Shown in pieces: positions 63,265 to 64,000 of a DNA stretch of 64,000 nucleotides. Numbering within the stretch: position 1 is the first letter of the stretch; each line of letters opens with the position of its first letter. A program made the translations under genes and the position numbers. The stretch lies in NCBI RefSeq assembly GCF_013416555.1, contig NZ_JACCFG010000003.1:496001-560000 (forward strand), in the 5' to 3' direction. This DNA is from Sphingomonas sp. R-74633. GTDB taxonomy: Bacteria > Pseudomonadota > Alphaproteobacteria > Sphingomonadales > Sphingomonadaceae. The notes under the pieces were generated by a model. The model had not been told where the DNA came from and did not search any database. It was given only the letters and a program-made list of their open reading frames with translations.

Positions 63265-64000
63265 ATGCACGCCCCCGCACCCCGAACTCACAATGTCGGC
63301 CTCGTCCATTTCGCCTTGGCGATGGGCGGCTTCGCGATCGGCACCACCGAATTCGCGACGATGAGTCTGGTGCCCTATATGGCGCAGGGCCTCGGGATCG
63401 ACGTGCCGTCCGCCGGCCATGTCATCAGCGCCTATGCGCTGGGCGTTGTGGTCGGCGCGCCGCTGATCGCGGTTGCCGGCGCCAAGCTGTCGCGGCGGTT
63501 CCTGCTGATCCTGCTGATGGCCAGCTTCGCGTTGTTCAATACGCTGAGCGCGCTGGCGCCGGACTATCACTGGCTGCTGCTCTTCCGTTTCCTTTCCGGC
63601 CTGCCGCACGGTGCCTATTTCGGCATTGCCGCCTTGGTCGCCGCGTCGCTGGTGCCCGCGAACAAGCGCTCGCAGGCGGTCGGGCGGATGATGCTCGGGC
63701 TGACCGTCGCGACGATCCTCGGCGTGCCGCTCGCCAACTGGCTGGGCCAGGCGGTGGGCTGGCGCTGGGGCTTTGTTGTGGTCGGCGTGCTCGCGCTGGC
63801 GACGGTGGCGCTGGTCGCCGCGCTCGCCCCGCGCGACCCGCCCCAGCATGGCGCGAGCCCGCTCAAGGAGCTCGGCGCGCTCGCCAATGGCCAGGTGTGG
63901 CTCACGCTCGGGATCAGCGCGATCGGCTTTGGCGGCATGTTCTGCGTCTATACCTATGTCGCCTCGACGCTGCTCGAAGTGACTAAGGCGCCGGCGAGCG
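63265..64000 (+). CDS. MFS transporter, AraJ-like (cut by window end)
   Basis: About 245 N-terminal residues of an MFS carrier. FALAMGGFAIGTTEFATMSLVPYMAQGLGIDVPSAGHVISAYALGVVVGAP is typical of the AraJ/YdhP/YceL group; RFLSGLPHGAYFGIAALVAASLVP and VGRMMLGLTVATILGVPLANWLGQ follow. Six helices are visible. The gene continues past base 64000. Inducer and substrate unknown. Confidence 0.88.
   Translation, partial: MHAPAPRTHNVGLVHFALAMGGFAIGTTEFATMSLVPYMAQGLGIDVPSAGHVISAYALGVVVGAPLIAVAGAKLSRRFLLILLMASFALFNTLSALAPDYHWLLLFRFLSGLPHGAYFGIAALVAASLVPANKRSQAVGRMMLGLTVATILGVPLANWLGQAVGWRWGFVVVGVLALATVALVAALAPRDPPQHGASPLKELGALANGQVWLTLGISAIGFGGMFCVYTYVASTLLEVTKAPAS

Overview
This 64 kb window is a contiguous, GC-rich (roughly two-thirds G+C by eye), densely coded piece of an alphaproteobacterial chromosome. 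The best fit is a sphingomonad (Sphingomonas or a close relative). Reasons: the gene order mnmE-mnmG-rsmG-parA-parB, rho, hemJ-hemE, ppsR-maf-aroE-coaE-dnaQ is the classic alphaproteobacterial origin neighbourhood; sucC sits apart from sucD; there is a large sphingomonad-style TonB receptor, a CrtZ carotenoid hydroxylase, and DUF1491, DUF6489, DUF2147 and MmcB families. No rRNA operon, insertion sequence, prophage or CRISPR array is visible. One tRNA, tRNA-Gly(GCC), is present.

Layout. (1) 1-5.0 kb, leftward: heparinase-like (partial)-rpe-rsmB, then DUF1697-gpsA-tsaD. (2) 5.1-10.5 kb, rightward: hemC-hemD-mitofilin-like protein, then glutaryl-CoA dehydrogenase-GNAT-CaiB CoA transferase. (3) 10.5-15.8 kb, leftward: TonB receptor, DUF72, two tandem DUF2147 genes, tRNA-Gly. 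(4) 16-27 kb, mixed: cnoX, LON-domain protein, ubiH-type hydroxylase, ftsK-lolA-(candidate structured RNA)-xthA-ribA-exonuclease, HAD-yggS, ThiE-like. (5) 27-32.7 kb: beta-barrel-like protein, DUF3576 lipoprotein, leuS-lptE-holA. (6) 32.7-38.6 kb, leftward: DUF6489-mnmE-mnmG-rsmG-parA-parB and a 56-residue membrane protein, with three ParB-binding parS sites. (7) 38.6-43.6 kb: ogt, dienelactone hydrolase, TerC, rho, hemJ, hemE. (8) 43.60-43.91 kb: the likely chromosomal replication origin oriC, the only gene-free stretch of about 300 bases or more in the window. (9) 43.9-53.1 kb, mostly rightward: ppsR-maf-aroE-coaE-dnaQ, hpf-ptsN-thioesterase-DUF1491, SleB-like hydrolase, mmcB, ankyrin protein, SCO-YcgN-SprT-like. 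(10) 53.1-64 kb: class A PBP, msrB, crtZ, sucC, etfB-etfA, two MFS transporters (the last cut by the window end) and an HNH nuclease.

How it works together. Most genes are housekeeping: heme (hemC, hemD, hemE, hemJ), translation and tRNA modification (leuS, tsaD, mnmE, mnmG, rsmB, rsmG), replication and segregation (oriC, parABS, holA, dnaQ, ftsK), envelope (lptE, lolA, PBP, SleB), and ETF with the acyl-CoA dehydrogenase it serves. The two gene arms next to the origin mostly diverge from it, so many are co-oriented with replication. Genes are tightly coupled: overlapping stop/start codons of the ATGA, GTGA or TTGA type are everywhere, and two genes (a DEDD exonuclease and hemE) seem to need a CTG start.

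The most interesting content is not an exotic cassette but the origin: a perfect DnaA box, an AT-rich tract and a dense cluster of GANTC (CcrM) sites, three of them spaced by exactly 13 bp, plus nearby parS sites embedded in rsmG. Secondary points are a three-way-junction RNA candidate upstream of xthA, a leader hairpin that buries the leuS ribosome binding site, and a solo HNH nuclease with an EVE/PUA-like N-terminus that may restrict modified DNA.
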